64,000 nucleotides of DNA from Cryptomeria japonica (lineage: Eukaryota > Streptophyta > Pinopsida > Cupressales > Cupressaceae): positions 618,621,255 through 618,685,254 of the forward strand of contig NC_081409.1 in the NCBI RefSeq assembly GCF_030272615.1. The letters are read 5' to 3'. Positions within the stretch are counted from its first letter, which is position 1. Each line of letters begins with the position of its first letter. Made by a program: the position numbers and the translations under genes. A model generated the notes under the pieces. That model had not been told where the DNA came from. It searched no databases and worked only from the letters and a program-made list of their open reading frames with translations. Positions 33,456 to 44,339 of the stretch are shown here, piece after piece.

Positions 33456-36400
33456 ATGGCTTCTGGATCTGCTCCCCTTTTGACAAATGTGGCAACCCCT
33501 GTTGTGGTTGACATTAAGGATAATCCATGCCTAGTTTTCAAGAAGTATCCCCAGATTACAAAGGTGGATGATTCGGTCGGTACATTTTCAAGGGTTCTCG
33601 ATGGCGTACTCTATGTCAAGGATTTTCAGGCATATATTCAATGCACCTTGGAAGAACTATGAACATTAGAGATCAAGACCATGTATATGACAACATTATT
33701 GGACAAGAATAACATGATCAAACCAGAATTCAGAAATTTGAAGGATCAGGATTTCACTGATATTTTGGAGATGCCCGAGTTTAAAGATGAAATAATCCAG
33801 TATGTATTGAGCCATGTCCATGGAAAATTCATGTGGCTAGACCGGCCTTCCAAGATCACTAAGGAGGCTATTGGTACAATCACCAATTTTCCCCAGGAAG
33901 GACAGACACCAGGAAAGAAGAAAATTTGAAAAGTGAAGTCAATAAGTTAACTGGTGCCACTTTCGACAACCGATCAATGAGGATAAGCACTATCCTGGAC
34001 AAGGTCGTGCAATTTTCCAGTATGATCATTGGGTACAAGGTAACTCAATCTAATTGGTTGAACTATGTCTCTAGTTCTTGTATCTACTATGCACATAAGA
34101 TGGTTAAGGAAAATGAGAAATATGATCTCTGTTAGTGGATGTGTGATGAGTTAATTTTGAATCTAGGGAAGATTAAGAGAGAAAAGAAAGGTGTATTTCA
34201 GTATGTTAATCTTGCTATTTATTTGATGCTTTTATTTCTTAATGAGACCCCGGGATCTGGTAAAAGGCAATGGGCCTTTGACATTCTGGTAGGGAAGCAA
34301 ATCAAAGATGCCCTAAGAAGCATAGGTCAGGACATAGACAACATTTTATGGGGTTATTTCAAGGCTTTCCAGAAGATAGTGAAACAAACAGATAGAGTGC
34401 CTAAGCACATTGTTGATAAGTACTCTACTGAGATCTACTTTATGGTTAAGAAAGATGAAACTTTATTGGAAGCAATGCAGCCTAGAAAGGTATGGATAAC
34501 TAAGATGGGCTTTGAATTTGATGTAGAGATCTTGGATCTATATGCCAAGATGCTTATAGATGCCCCAGTAGATGAGTCAAAGAAGAATTTTGGGACAGCT
34601 AGACATAAGGAATTAGAGGTGCAAATAGGGTTCAGTAAGAAGAAGAGGGAAGGTCCGATAAAGAAGGTAGGACAGGCTATTGAGAAGATGTCTATTAAGA
34701 TCAAACAAATTATTGGAGTAGTGGAGTCATCTCCTCTAGTAGCAACAATCAACTTTTATTGCTCCTATCATTTCTAGATCTGAGACTGAAGATGAACCTC
34801 CTAAGATACCAAAAATTTACATGAGAATTTAGAGGAAGAAGCCTAAGGAAGGAAAGAAACAAACAACCAAAGTCACCCCTCTGGCAGCTCACAAGCAATC
34901 GTTGAAGGAGAGGAATCCTACAGAGAAGAGGAAACCAATAAAAGAGATAGCTCCCACTCCTGATAAGAAGAAGAAATTTGTGTTGGATATGGCTCTTGAA
35001 TCTAGAAAAGGTGTTAAAGTTATCCCTCCTTTATCTATAGATGAATTGGTAGAAGAAATTACTAAGGATTGAATTTTGAGTAATTTACAATACTACTATG
35101 AACATATGGATGATGTTGAGAAAAAGGAAATTGAGGAAGCAATTTTGTTATAATTAGATATATATAAGAAGGCCTTAATAAAAATTGAATAGTAGATTCT
35201 AGTAGAGCTCTATAAAAAATTAGATTCTAGGAGATTATCAACCATTGAGGAAGATAAACATATAGATATTCAAGAATTATTGACAGTTTGTGGTGCAATA
35301 ATTGGAGAGGAGATGTAGCAATGTCTTGAATTTGCAAATAAAATAATTTTTCGAAGTAGACACAGCATGTGAGTCTTATGGTGGGTAGAATTTAAATTAA
35401 ATAGTTAAAGAGACTCATGAGGCATGGGTAAAATTATTTATTGATAAACCCAATTTCTTTACATCACCGGAAGTCCCTCCTAGGTCTGACATTCTAGACA
35501 TCTCGGTTGATGCTAGAGGGAAAGGCATATTAGGTGAATATCCACTAGTTTTGGATAAGAAAATAACTAAGGATATTCTTCTGACAGTCACAAATGTATA
35601 GGATATAGAGGAAAATAAACCGGAAGACAATATTGAGGACCATTCTCCGCTGGTTATTGATGTAGTGGCAACAGATATAATTGCACCAAATGGTGAAGCC
35701 ACTGGTGCTAAGGAGAAGGTAGAGGAGAAGTAGAAAGGACAACAATAGATTGAAGTTAGGGTATCAGCACCCTCACCAATTGTTCATTCCTCATTGTTGG
35801 TACTGGACACATTCGGTCAAGTAGATTTTAGGAATTTTGAAGAGAAGAACATAGAGCAGTTGAGAAGTTTTGAGTTAATGTTTTTTGCGGCTTAGAAGTT
35901 AATGAAGGAAGGATCTAAGGACAAGAAAGTAATTGAGAAAGCCATTCTAGTCCTGTAGTAGCTTGCACTAGAACACAAGGTTAATCAAGTAGCTAGTCCC
36001 TCTGGTAAGCTTAAAGGTTTGACTGAGCACATTGCAAAAGAGTACAAAACTCTTCAACAAGTGTCAAACCAACAGTTGATGGAGAGGTACAATGCAGCTA
36101 GGAAGGTCACTTGTGATAACATGATCACATCCAACAAAGCTAAGCTGATAGAAGAAATAACAAGGATTCATGAAGCACTTCACCAATGTATTCATATATA
36201 CCGATCTTGCACTAACACAACAAAACTAACAATAGACCTAGATAATAAAATTAAGGAGGATAAGGACAAGATAGAACAACTTGTAGTCAAATTTGATGGT
36301 ACTGAGTCATTAACCAACACTATTGATGGTCAAATTTTTCTTTTAGAGTTAGAAATTTTAGCCTTGGAGAAGGACAAGGACAAGTTAATCTAGCGGGCCA

Positions 36401-36627
36401 GAGAAGTGAGAGGCTTAGTAAGTCCCCAACTTAATACTTTGTTACTTCATAAGCGGGAAAGTATGAAATATATGAATATGCCCACACCATCAACATTAAT
36501 AGAAGAAGAATCACATGCTTACATTCTAAATGGGTTTGTATCAATTTTGGGAACTTTAAAATCTAGTTGGGACACTTATTTGGCATTTTTGAAGGGTTAT
36601 TACCTAGATATATTCAAGTACATCTAG
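33456..36627 (+). pseudogene. Element F ORF2: long protein of unknown function, no pol motifs
   Basis: Start chosen at ATG 33,456 (MASGSAPLLTN), which aligns with the E start MATSSF. Conserved blocks shared with E and C: VLSHVHGKFMWLD with KITKEAIGTI (about residue 125); LTGATFDNRS; IIGYKVTQSNWLNYVSSS with AHKMV; DELILNLGKIK; KMGFEFDVEILDLYAKML. A lysine-rich linker and then a helical C-terminal third (LIEEITRIHEALHQCIHIYR, LEILALEKDKDK) follow. Stops and frameshifts are frequent after 34,780. No DSG protease, DDE integrase or YVDD reverse transcriptase is present. Layout vaguely recalls plant putative-transposon proteins upstream of or replacing pol, but I do not recognise the family. Confidence 0.68.
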
Positions 36628-36701
36628 ATCCGGTAAACACAATTTTTGATACTTTCATTTATTTGCCCTGACTTTGGCTTTGCTATCAAAGGGGGAGAGT
36701 T

Positions 36702-37510
36702 TGTTGGCATTCTACACTCATATGAGAATAGTTGATGTTGTCATTGATGGAAACCAATTGGCAACCAACCGATATTGGGCTTCACAGGATCACCAACAAT
36801 AGGTTTCTTCATGTACCGGTAGACACTGACACCGGCAGGCACTTACATTAGCATTTAGATTACATCGGCAACAAAGCATACCGACACTCAGGTCGATGTG
36901 TGACAAGTTTTGTTTATGTGAAGTGTTTTGTAAATATAAAATTATCTTTTGTAAGCCGACATGGTATATTATAAAAGACTCATATATGTATGAGATCTTA
37001 TAGGTCATTTTGTAATGAGAGAATATGTATGGTAGATGATAATTGTTTTAGTGGAAGTGAAGGTTTTTGGTTAAGGTATCTATTTGAGCTTAAACCGGTA
37101 CTGAACCTGGCATTAGAAATGTTGTTTTGAGAAGTACATTGTATTGGATTTAATTATCCATTTTGTAGTCAGTGTGACTCTTCATTGAGCAGTGAGCTCT
37201 AGGCTGTTGGCCTCCCTACATGTGCAGGCCCCTATTGTAAGTAGTATTTATTCATTGGCCAGTGAGTAAATATTGTGGGTCACAAATCCCACTGAGGTTT
37301 TTTCCACACCGGATTTCCTCATTAAAATATCTTGTGTTATGGTGTGTTTCTATGATGTCTCTATTATTTATGTTTATTGCATTAATTCTTGTTTACCAAT
37401 GAACTATTTTGAGTTGCAAAGTTATAGATAAGTTTAATTATTCAACTAACTGGTCAGACACTAATTCACCCCCGCTCTCAGTGTCTGTGGGACTATCATT
37501 GAATCTAACA
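36702..37510 (+). repeat. LTR shared by elements F and E
   Basis: 809 bp, TGTTGGCATTCTACACTC ... GAATCTAACA, homologous to the family-A LTRs. It is preceded directly by the PPT of F (TCAAAGGGGGAGAG) and followed by the PBS of E, so it is the 3' LTR of F and 5' LTR of E at once. Confidence 0.86.
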
Positions 37511-37512
37511 AT

Positions 37513-37525
37513 TGGTACTAGAGCC
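37513..37525 (+). other. Element E primer-binding site
   Basis: TGGTACTAGAGCC two bases after the LTR; Met-tRNA-type with one or two substitutions from TGGTATCAGAGCC. Confidence 0.75.
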
Positions 37526-37581
37526 TAGTCCTCTATTTGCAAAAGCCTAATAGCTTGAGGAAGATTCTAAAACTGATACCG

Positions 37582-38694
37582 ATGGAGAATTTAAGAAAAT
37601 AGTTGGAAGGAGCTCTTGAAGATTTTTATGCAGAAAAATTGAAGAATATCAAACTTGAAGATGATCTGAGGACTACTAAGGAATTCATTAAAGGAATTCA
37701 GGAGAACCTGGTTATAGGGCAAAATAAGAGAAAATAACTTCATGAGAAAATGCAGAATGATGATGATGAAAAGGAAACTCTTAGAGACATTGGAAATAAG
37801 TTGAGACAAGAAAACAATAATATGAAGAATGAAATGCAAGATATGACTATCAAGTTATGTAAGGATATTGAAGATAGAAAGAAGAATGAAGAAGACTTGG
37901 CTAGGAGACTTAATGATGCAGGAAATGAAAATCTGGGACTTTGTCATGAAAATGATATGCTAAAGACATATCTAATTCACATGCAACATGATAAGGAGGA
38001 GCTTGCAAGACAAGTTGGAATTTTGGAAAATGAGTTGATCACTGCAAATGAACACAAAGTCAAATTCAAGAAAAGTTCAGAAACACTTGATGACATGCTG
38101 AAAAGACAAAAACCTAATGGAGATACAATTAGACTTGGTTTTGAACATGGAGAAAGTTTTGGTACTACAAATAATCAAGATCAGAACAAACCGGTAAGAC
38201 AACCTAATGCTTATAAATTTAATGGGAAATGTTTCAATTGAAATAAATATGATCATAGAGAAAATCAATGTAGATTTAGAAATAATCAAAATAAAAACTC
38301 ACCCACCGGTCAATATTCCAAATGCAACAAAGTTGGTCATAATTCAGAAAATTGCAGAATGAATGTGAAATGCTATGTTTGTGGTAGATTTGGGCATTTA
38401 TCTAATCAATACAGATCACAAACTAGTCAAGGATATGGAAAGGCTATTCAAAGGAATAATGTATCTTGTTATGCATGTAACAAAATTGGGTATATTGCAA
38501 AATTTTGTAGAAGCAAGACCTCACCAGAGAACAATAAAGGATCTACTGTGAAGGGAAAAGAAAAGGTAGATGAAGTAAAGCAAGAATTTTCAAAACAATG
38601 GATTAAGAAGAGTGATAAGAGAACTAATGAAATTGTCTCTACATCGGGAGAACAAAGTAATCCTTCATCAGTAGGAAATTCTTCATCTAACTAA
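37582..38694 (+). pseudogene. Element E ORF1: Gag-like coiled-coil and zinc-knuckle protein
   Basis: One continuous frame of about 370 codons with only a few stops (codon 7, the ELHEKM region, and just after KCFN). Residues 1-190 are charged coiled coil (LEDDLRTTKEFIKGIQ, KLRQENNNMKNEMQDMTI, DRKKNEEDLARRL). GDTIRLGFEHGESFGTTN is followed by CCHC knuckles: a broken CFN-stop-NKYDHRENQC, YSKCNKVGHNSENC (first C lost), CYVCGRFGHLSNQY (last C lost) and CYACNKIGYIAKFC (H lost). The tail is basic. Every knuckle carries a hit in a metal ligand, so the copy is dead. The role is inferred as a nucleocapsid-like RNA binder. Its first half is what family A keeps. Confidence 0.8.
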
Positions 38695-38995
38695 GGAATA
38701 ATCCCTAGGGGGTATTGTAGCAAATTAAAAGTCATGCATTCTACCCTCGGTTGATGGTGAGAAGATACATTTCTTCTTTACTGATAGATGTGCTAAGTTT
38801 TCACTTAACTGACAAGCATTTAATGTGGTTATTAGAAGACATTTCACTATAAAGCACTAGAAATCCCTCATTTTTGACTCACCGAGCATTCAAACATTTA
38901 GAGAGTGCAAAAATGAGCAAGAGCATTCTAAGGCGAAGCTAGGAAGTGACTTTCAGTCATTTAGAATTTTGGTTAAGAGGTATTTATCTTTTGAA

Positions 38996-41900
38996 ATGGC
39001 AACCTCATCTTTTGTTCTTGAATTTATTGTAGACCCTACCACTGTTGAAAATGTCAAATGCCCTAGACCCGTGTTTAAGATTATCCCTAAGATTGTAAAG
39101 CAGGATGATTTCGTCGGAGCTTTTTCAAAAATTCCAAAGGGTGTAGCATTTTTTGAAGACCCTAGAATCTATATACATTGCAACATAAAATACCTAGGGA
39201 CTGAGGATTTGAAGAAAATGTTTAATGAGGTCATTACTGATGAACAAGGTGCAATTAAACCTAAACATAAGATTGTTGAAGACTTAGATTTTGTAGAAAT
39301 ACTGAGCATTCCTGAATTTCCTAAGGAAGTTGTACGACTTGTATTGAGCAGAGTCCATGGAGAGTTCATATGGTTAGAATCAGTTTGCAAGATAACCAAG
39401 GAAGCAATTGAGGCAGTTAGTGGTTTATCTTCAATGGGTAGTAGAGCTGATAAAACCAAGAAAATACCCAACAAGAGTGTGGCAAGCTTAACCGGAGCCA
39501 CATCTAATAGCAGACCACTTAGAGTCAATGATGTTAAGGATATAAATGTGAGATATGTGAGTATGATACTTGGATATAAAGCAACACATGTAAATAGACT
39601 AAATTTTGTTTCTAGTCTTTATATTCACAGTGCATATGAGATGGTGAACAATAATGCTAAGATTGATGTTTGTAAATGGCTTAAAGATGAACTGATTGAC
39701 AATTTGAAGAAGATTAAGAGAGATAAGAAAGGTACTTTCCATTTTGGGAACCTACTAGTATGCTTGATGCTATACTTTACCAAAGAGATACTTGACATCC
39801 TGGTAGGAAAATAGATTAAGGAAGATTTCATCGGTATGGTCACTAACTGTGATAAGAACATTACAAACTACTTCAAAACATTTCAAACTAAGATGAGATC
39901 TAGAGAGAGATTACTGCAGAGCATAGTTGACAAGTATGACAAACAAATTTGTTTTGTTATTAAAAGAGATGAGACTTGGATGGAAGCAATAAGCCCTAGA
40001 ACTATTTGGGTTACTAAGATGGGTTATGAGGTAGATCTACATGTTCTAGAGTCATATGCAAAGACATTACTTGATGCACCTATGGAACCATCTGAAAATT
40101 CTGTGGTAGTGTTGAAACCATTGAGAGTAATGTATCTATGCAAAAGAGGACAAAAAGAAGAGAAAAGTTTATCAGAGATGCCTCTAAGAAGGTCAGTGAA
40201 ATGAAGGAAAATGTCATGAATATCAGTGGTATATCAACTAGTGAGCTTGAAGGACTACAATCAGAAGCACATGTTTCACTGGTTTTAACGACAATGGCAA
40301 GGCTTTTGAGTTTAAGAGAGTTGAGAGTAGGAAGAGAAAACCCTCACCGGTACCCTCTCCTTCACCCAAAAAGGCAAGGACACTAAGGAAAAAGCAGCAG
40401 ATAGTTAGGGAACCACAGAAGAAACTTACACCAAAGAAGAAACAAACATCAATTACCCCTACACTTGATGATCTACTGAATGAGATAACACATGAAGAAA
40501 ATCTGGTAAATGTAAACAAATTGTATAATTCTTTTAAGGATTCTGACAAAAACACTATTGAAGAAAGCATTATTCTATATTTGGATATTTACAAGAAAGT
40601 TTTGATAGAAGTAATTGATGACTTACCCAATGATTTATACATGAGATTGGAAGCTAAAAGGCTATATGTGATGGAATTGGATAAGAAATTGAAAGTCGAA
40701 GCACTTTTGGCTGTACATCTAGTAAAATCTAAGGAAGAGATAGATGAGATTATATCTGAAGCTAACCGGTCAGTATTTGTCAGTGGACACTGACAAGTAA
40801 GCCTGATGGCTGGAATGGTTAAGGAAATTGTTGATGAGAATGCTGAAAAATGGGACATATTCTTTATTGAGAAGGAAAAGAAAGAGGAAAGAAACAGACC
40901 GAAAGTAGACAAGACATTTAAGGTATATCAGAAAGACAAGGGAAAAGGTAAAGTAGGTGGTGTACTTGCTATAAAAATAATAGATAACATCCCTCCACCA
41001 GCTCAGGACACACCTCCATTAACATCAACATCACCGGTACACAGAGCTAATCCACCAGATGAGGCAACTGAAGGTATAACTCATGATGATACTAACCCAG
41101 AGTTAGAAATACTTTTCACAATGAATGTAGATACATAAGATATAAACATTATGGACAAAGAGACTGCAGAGTATAAGGTTAAGGACAACAAGATCTCTGA
41201 GATGCCGGTACACACTATTGACTCTTATGAAACTGGGATATCAACACAATAAGAGAAATCAAAGACAGATAAACCAATAGAGGTTAAGACAACTAACATA
41301 GGGAAACTAAAATCAGAGAAACTGATAGTTGTATAGACTGAGAAATACCCTAAGACAGAGGTTCATATTGAATTTGGTAAACCGACAGTTGCAAAGGTGC
41401 TTAATCAAACTGAGAAACCTTCAAGGACAGAGGTACATATACAGACAGATCCACTAGAAGAAAATGTAAGTAAAGTGGAAGCATTTGATGGAAATAAAGA
41501 GGATATAGTGAAGGTAATTGGACAAACATCTTTTGAGGTGAATTTAGGCCTACTAACATAACAAAGGTTCTATTGGATTCCATCAAGAGGATAACAAACT
41601 GCAATGCCTTAGCATTTAAGGTAGTTGATAACACATTACCTGTCCTAAGAATGATTGCTCCTACTTATAAAATAGATCACATTAATGATTCTTTAGGTAA
41701 ATTGGACACATTGGCCAAATTCATTGCTGATAATGTCATAACTCTAGAAAAGGTGAATGAGGATATCATTAAGGAGAGAGTTGACAAATAGAAAAATACA
41801 TTCTTTGAGGACACTATAAAGAAATGTACCGATCACTTGGGCACACTTTTACCGGTACTCAAATCTACTATTTTGGAGTATAAGGAGTTGTATAGAGAAT

Positions 41901-42331
41901 CCTACAAACCTCAATATTTGATAGAGGATATAGATGCGGAAATCAAGAAAACACAAAAAGAGATTGATGACATAGAGGACAATATGATAGGTTCATCTGA
42001 ACTTACATCAATTTTTGAGTAGGAAATGGTAGTTTTTGAGGAGAAGTTAGAGAAACTTGAGAAAGAGAAAGCAAGAATAAGGCTGAAGGCCTGGGAACTA
42101 AAGAATAAACTTGGTCCAAGGTTAGATCATCTGATTACTCAGAGAGTTGAATTGACTAAGGCAACAATTCCTGGAGAATGATCATCGGAGCATCAAATGC
42201 ACTATCTCACCGATATGATCCAGCAGACTGAGGCAACTCTAAATGATAGCAACAAATTTATGTAGAGTCTAAACTTAGTTTTGTTAGACATCTTTCAGAT
42301 AGTAACCAACTGGTTATAGACCTTGAGGTAG
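38996..42331 (+). pseudogene. Element E ORF2: conserved protein of unknown function
   Basis: Start at ATG 38,996 (MATSSFVLEF); an upstream in-frame ATG at 38,969 is not shared with F. N-terminal domain: FKIIPKIVKQDDFVGAFSKI, LSRVHGEFIWLE with KITKEAIEAV, LTGATSNSRPL, MILGYKATHVNRLNFVSS, CKWLKDELIDNLKKIKRDKK, KMGYEVDLHVLESYAK. A lysine/proline linker (SPSPKKARTLRKKQQ) follows, then acidic and helical parts matching family-A ORFX (VYQKDKGKGK, PPPAQDTPP, LEILFTMNVDT, DSIKRITNCNALAFKVVD, KIDHINDSLGKLDTLAKFIA). TAG at about 42,020-42,022 is followed three bases on by ATG and EEKLEKLEKEKARIRLK. Natural end LR-TAG at 42,329-42,331. One stop at 39,812-39,814, frameshifts around 40,150-40,350 and 41,540. 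No catalytic motif recognised. Confidence 0.72.
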
Positions 42332-42370
42332 CATTTTTGTACTCTTTTGATTATTTATGACATCCTTTTT

Positions 42371-42390
42371 CATTGATGCCAAAGGGGGAG
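42371..42390 (+). repeat. Second, internal PPT-like motif of element E
   Basis: CATTGATGCCAAAGGGGGAG, repeated as the true PPT region at 42,501-42,520. Same arrangement as family A and element C. Confidence 0.55.
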
Positions 42391-42495
42391 TAGTGGAGAG
42401 AAAAATGCATGTTCAGAGGAGATCACTCATTCAAGGGGAGCACATCTTTTTGGATTTTAGTTTTGGGATAATAGTTTTGGATTTTTCTCATGAGT

Positions 42496-42571
42496 GTTGC
42501 CATCAATGCCAAAGGGGGAGATTGTTGGCATTCTACACTCATATTAGAATAGTTGATTTTTTCATTGATGG
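42496..42571. promoter_or_regulatory. Inverted repeat around the PPT-LTR junction of element E (shortened)
   Basis: Arm GTTGCCATCAATG at 42,496-42,508. The U3 arm keeps only CATTGATGG (42,563-42,571) because a deletion relative to the LTR at 36,702 removed the following bases. Confidence 0.55.
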
Positions 42572-43294
42572 TTTCTTCATGCACCGATAGACATCGGCAC
42601 TAGCAAGCACTTACACCGGCATTCAGATTACATCAGAAACAAAGCATACCGACACTCAGGCCGACATGTGACAAGTTTTGTTTATGCGAAGTGTTTTGTA
42701 AATATAATTATCTTTTGTAAGCCGACATGGTATATTGTAAAAGACTCATATATGTATGAGATCTTATAGGTCATTTTGTAATGAGAGAGGTAGTAGATAT
42801 AAATGATATGTATGGTAGATGATAATTTTTTTAGTGGCAGCAAAGGTTTTTGGTTAAGGTATCTATCTGAGCTTAAACCAGTACTGAACCTGGTATTAGA
42901 GATGTTGTTTTGAGCAGTACATTGTATTGGATTTAATTATCCATTTTGTAGTCAGTGTGACTCTTCATTGAGCAGTGAGCTCTAAGCTGTTGGCCTCCCT
43001 GCATGTGCAGGCCCCTATTGTAAGTAGCATTTATTCATTGGCAAGTGAGTAAATATTATGGGTCACAAATCCCAGCGAGGTTTTTCCCACACCGGGTTTC
43101 CTTGTTAAAATATCTTGTGTTATGGTGTGTTTCTATGCTATCTCTATTATTTATGTTTACTGCATTAATTCTTGTTTACCGGTACACTATTTTGAGTTGC
43201 AAAAGTACAAATAAGTTTAATTATTCAACTAACTAGTCAGACACTGATTCACACCCCCCTCTTAGTGTCTATGGGACTGTCATTGAATCTAACA
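42523..43294 (+). repeat. Element E 3' LTR
   Basis: 772 bp, TGTTGGCATTCTACACTC ... GAATCTAACA. Compared with the 5' LTR it has a roughly 50 bp deletion after CATTGATGG and a small insertion near 42,790; otherwise collinear. Confidence 0.85.
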
Positions 43295-43458
43295 GAGGCT
43301 GGATGTGAAATATGTTAAGGGACATAAGAAGTAATGTATAGATCACGGGGAGTAGCTTTCTGAGATCAGTTTTGGGAAGTTTGTGGACAGGAACCGGATC
43401 AACACTTCATTGATCCATTTTTCACATGAGTATTACCATCAATGTCAAAGGGGGATAT
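43295..43458 (+). mobile_element. 3' internal tail of element B
   Basis: Non-coding tail ending ACCATCAATG then TCAAAGGGGGAT, a PPT directly before an LTR start. The 3' LTR of E lies immediately upstream, so the rest of B was displaced or deleted. Confidence 0.6.
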
Positions 43459-43723
43459 TGTTGGCAATTGGCACTCATCTAGGCTTATGGTGTTGTCATT
43501 GATGGCAACACACATCATTTTGGATTGGATACTTATCTGGCATCCTCCGATATTCAAGGTTTAACATCTAGTATTCAAGGAAACTGACAAGCAAGGGAAA
43601 CCGGCTAACTAGGAACCAGTATTTGGAGGCCGACATAGAATATTGATCCGGGAAAGGTTTTAGCAGCAACGATCACAAAGATTAATTTTTATATTTTTGT
43701 CTAGGATGACATGCATTTATCTT
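43459..43723 (+). repeat. Element B LTR, first 265 bp
   Basis: Starts TGTTGGCAATTGGCACTCATC and carries GTTGTCATTGATGGCAAC at about +35, matching the superfamily plan but diverged from A/E. It stops where sequence of the oppositely oriented LTR of C begins at 43,724. Confidence 0.65.
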
Positions 43724-43997
43724 TTGTCAAAATGAAGACTGGAAAAATGTTAACTACCATTTTGTTCCTTCATACTACTTGAGATCCTTGAACCGCTTGA
43801 GGTCTTCATACCGCTTTAGGTCTTTAGTCAGTTTATGATTGGGAAACATCTTCTACAAAACACTGATAGTCTAAAGACTATAATACATAATACCGGTTGG
43901 AACAAATACTGGTTGAGCATAACTCATACATAAAGAAAGTGATCTCAAAATAGGTGTGTTTATAAATGACAATCACAACATCATCAAAATGCTAACA
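43724..43997 (-). repeat. Element C 3' LTR, truncated
   Basis: On the minus strand it starts TGTTAGCATTTTGATGATG at 43,997 and runs 274 bp before being cut at 43,724 against the element B LTR. Matches 55,450-55,706, the same portion of the other C LTR. Confidence 0.78.
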
Positions 43998-43998
43998 A

Positions 43999-44010
43999 TA
44001 TCCCCCTTTG
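43999..44010 (-). other. Element C polypurine tract
   Basis: Plus strand ATCCCCCTTTGG area, that is CCAAAGGGGGAT on the minus strand, adjoining the LTR start TGTTAGCA. A sister copy lies at about 55,707-55,720. Confidence 0.75.
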
Positions 44011-44194
44011 GCATTGATGGCAACACTTAGGAAAATTTTCACATCTAAGTGTTTTTATAGCAAAAATATGGCATAATCAAAATTACTCCCCTTAAGCATA
44101 TACACTATCCCTTTTGCAGAAATGGCAATGTATACTACTCCCTTAAAGAAATAACATGAAAGTATACATAATATGCACCAAAATTTTAGATACT

Positions 44195-44216
44195 ACTCCC
44201 CCTTTGCCAACAATGA
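44195..44216 (-). repeat. Second, internal PPT-like motif of element C
   Basis: Minus strand CATTGTTGGCAAAGGGGGAG, about 190 bp upstream of the true PPT; sister copy near 55,902-55,922. Its presence in this distant subfamily argues that the duplicated motif is ancestral. Confidence 0.5.
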
Positions 44217-44339
44217 CAAAGTAATGCAGAATAACCCCTGTTTCTCATTAACATTAAAATGAGTAAATGTTTATGATAGTAATGAGTGAAACTTATCAAA
44301 AATAGATTTAAAATCCCACATAAAAGTCTTCATGGCTAA

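Larger units (their letters stand above)
36702..43294 (+). mobile_element. Element E: LTR-bounded two-ORF element without pol
   Basis: 5' LTR 36,702-37,510, PBS 37,513, ORF1 37,582-38,694, ORF2 38,996-42,331, PPT about 42,509-42,520, 3' LTR 42,523-43,294. About 6.6 kb; the 5.0 kb interior is filled by the two ORFs and a 190 bp tail with the second PPT-like motif. No protease, RT, RNase H or integrase. Left neighbour is element F sharing the LTR; the right flank is the 3' tail of element B, so a target duplication cannot be tested. It is the closest relative of the parent of family A seen here. Confidence 0.82.
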
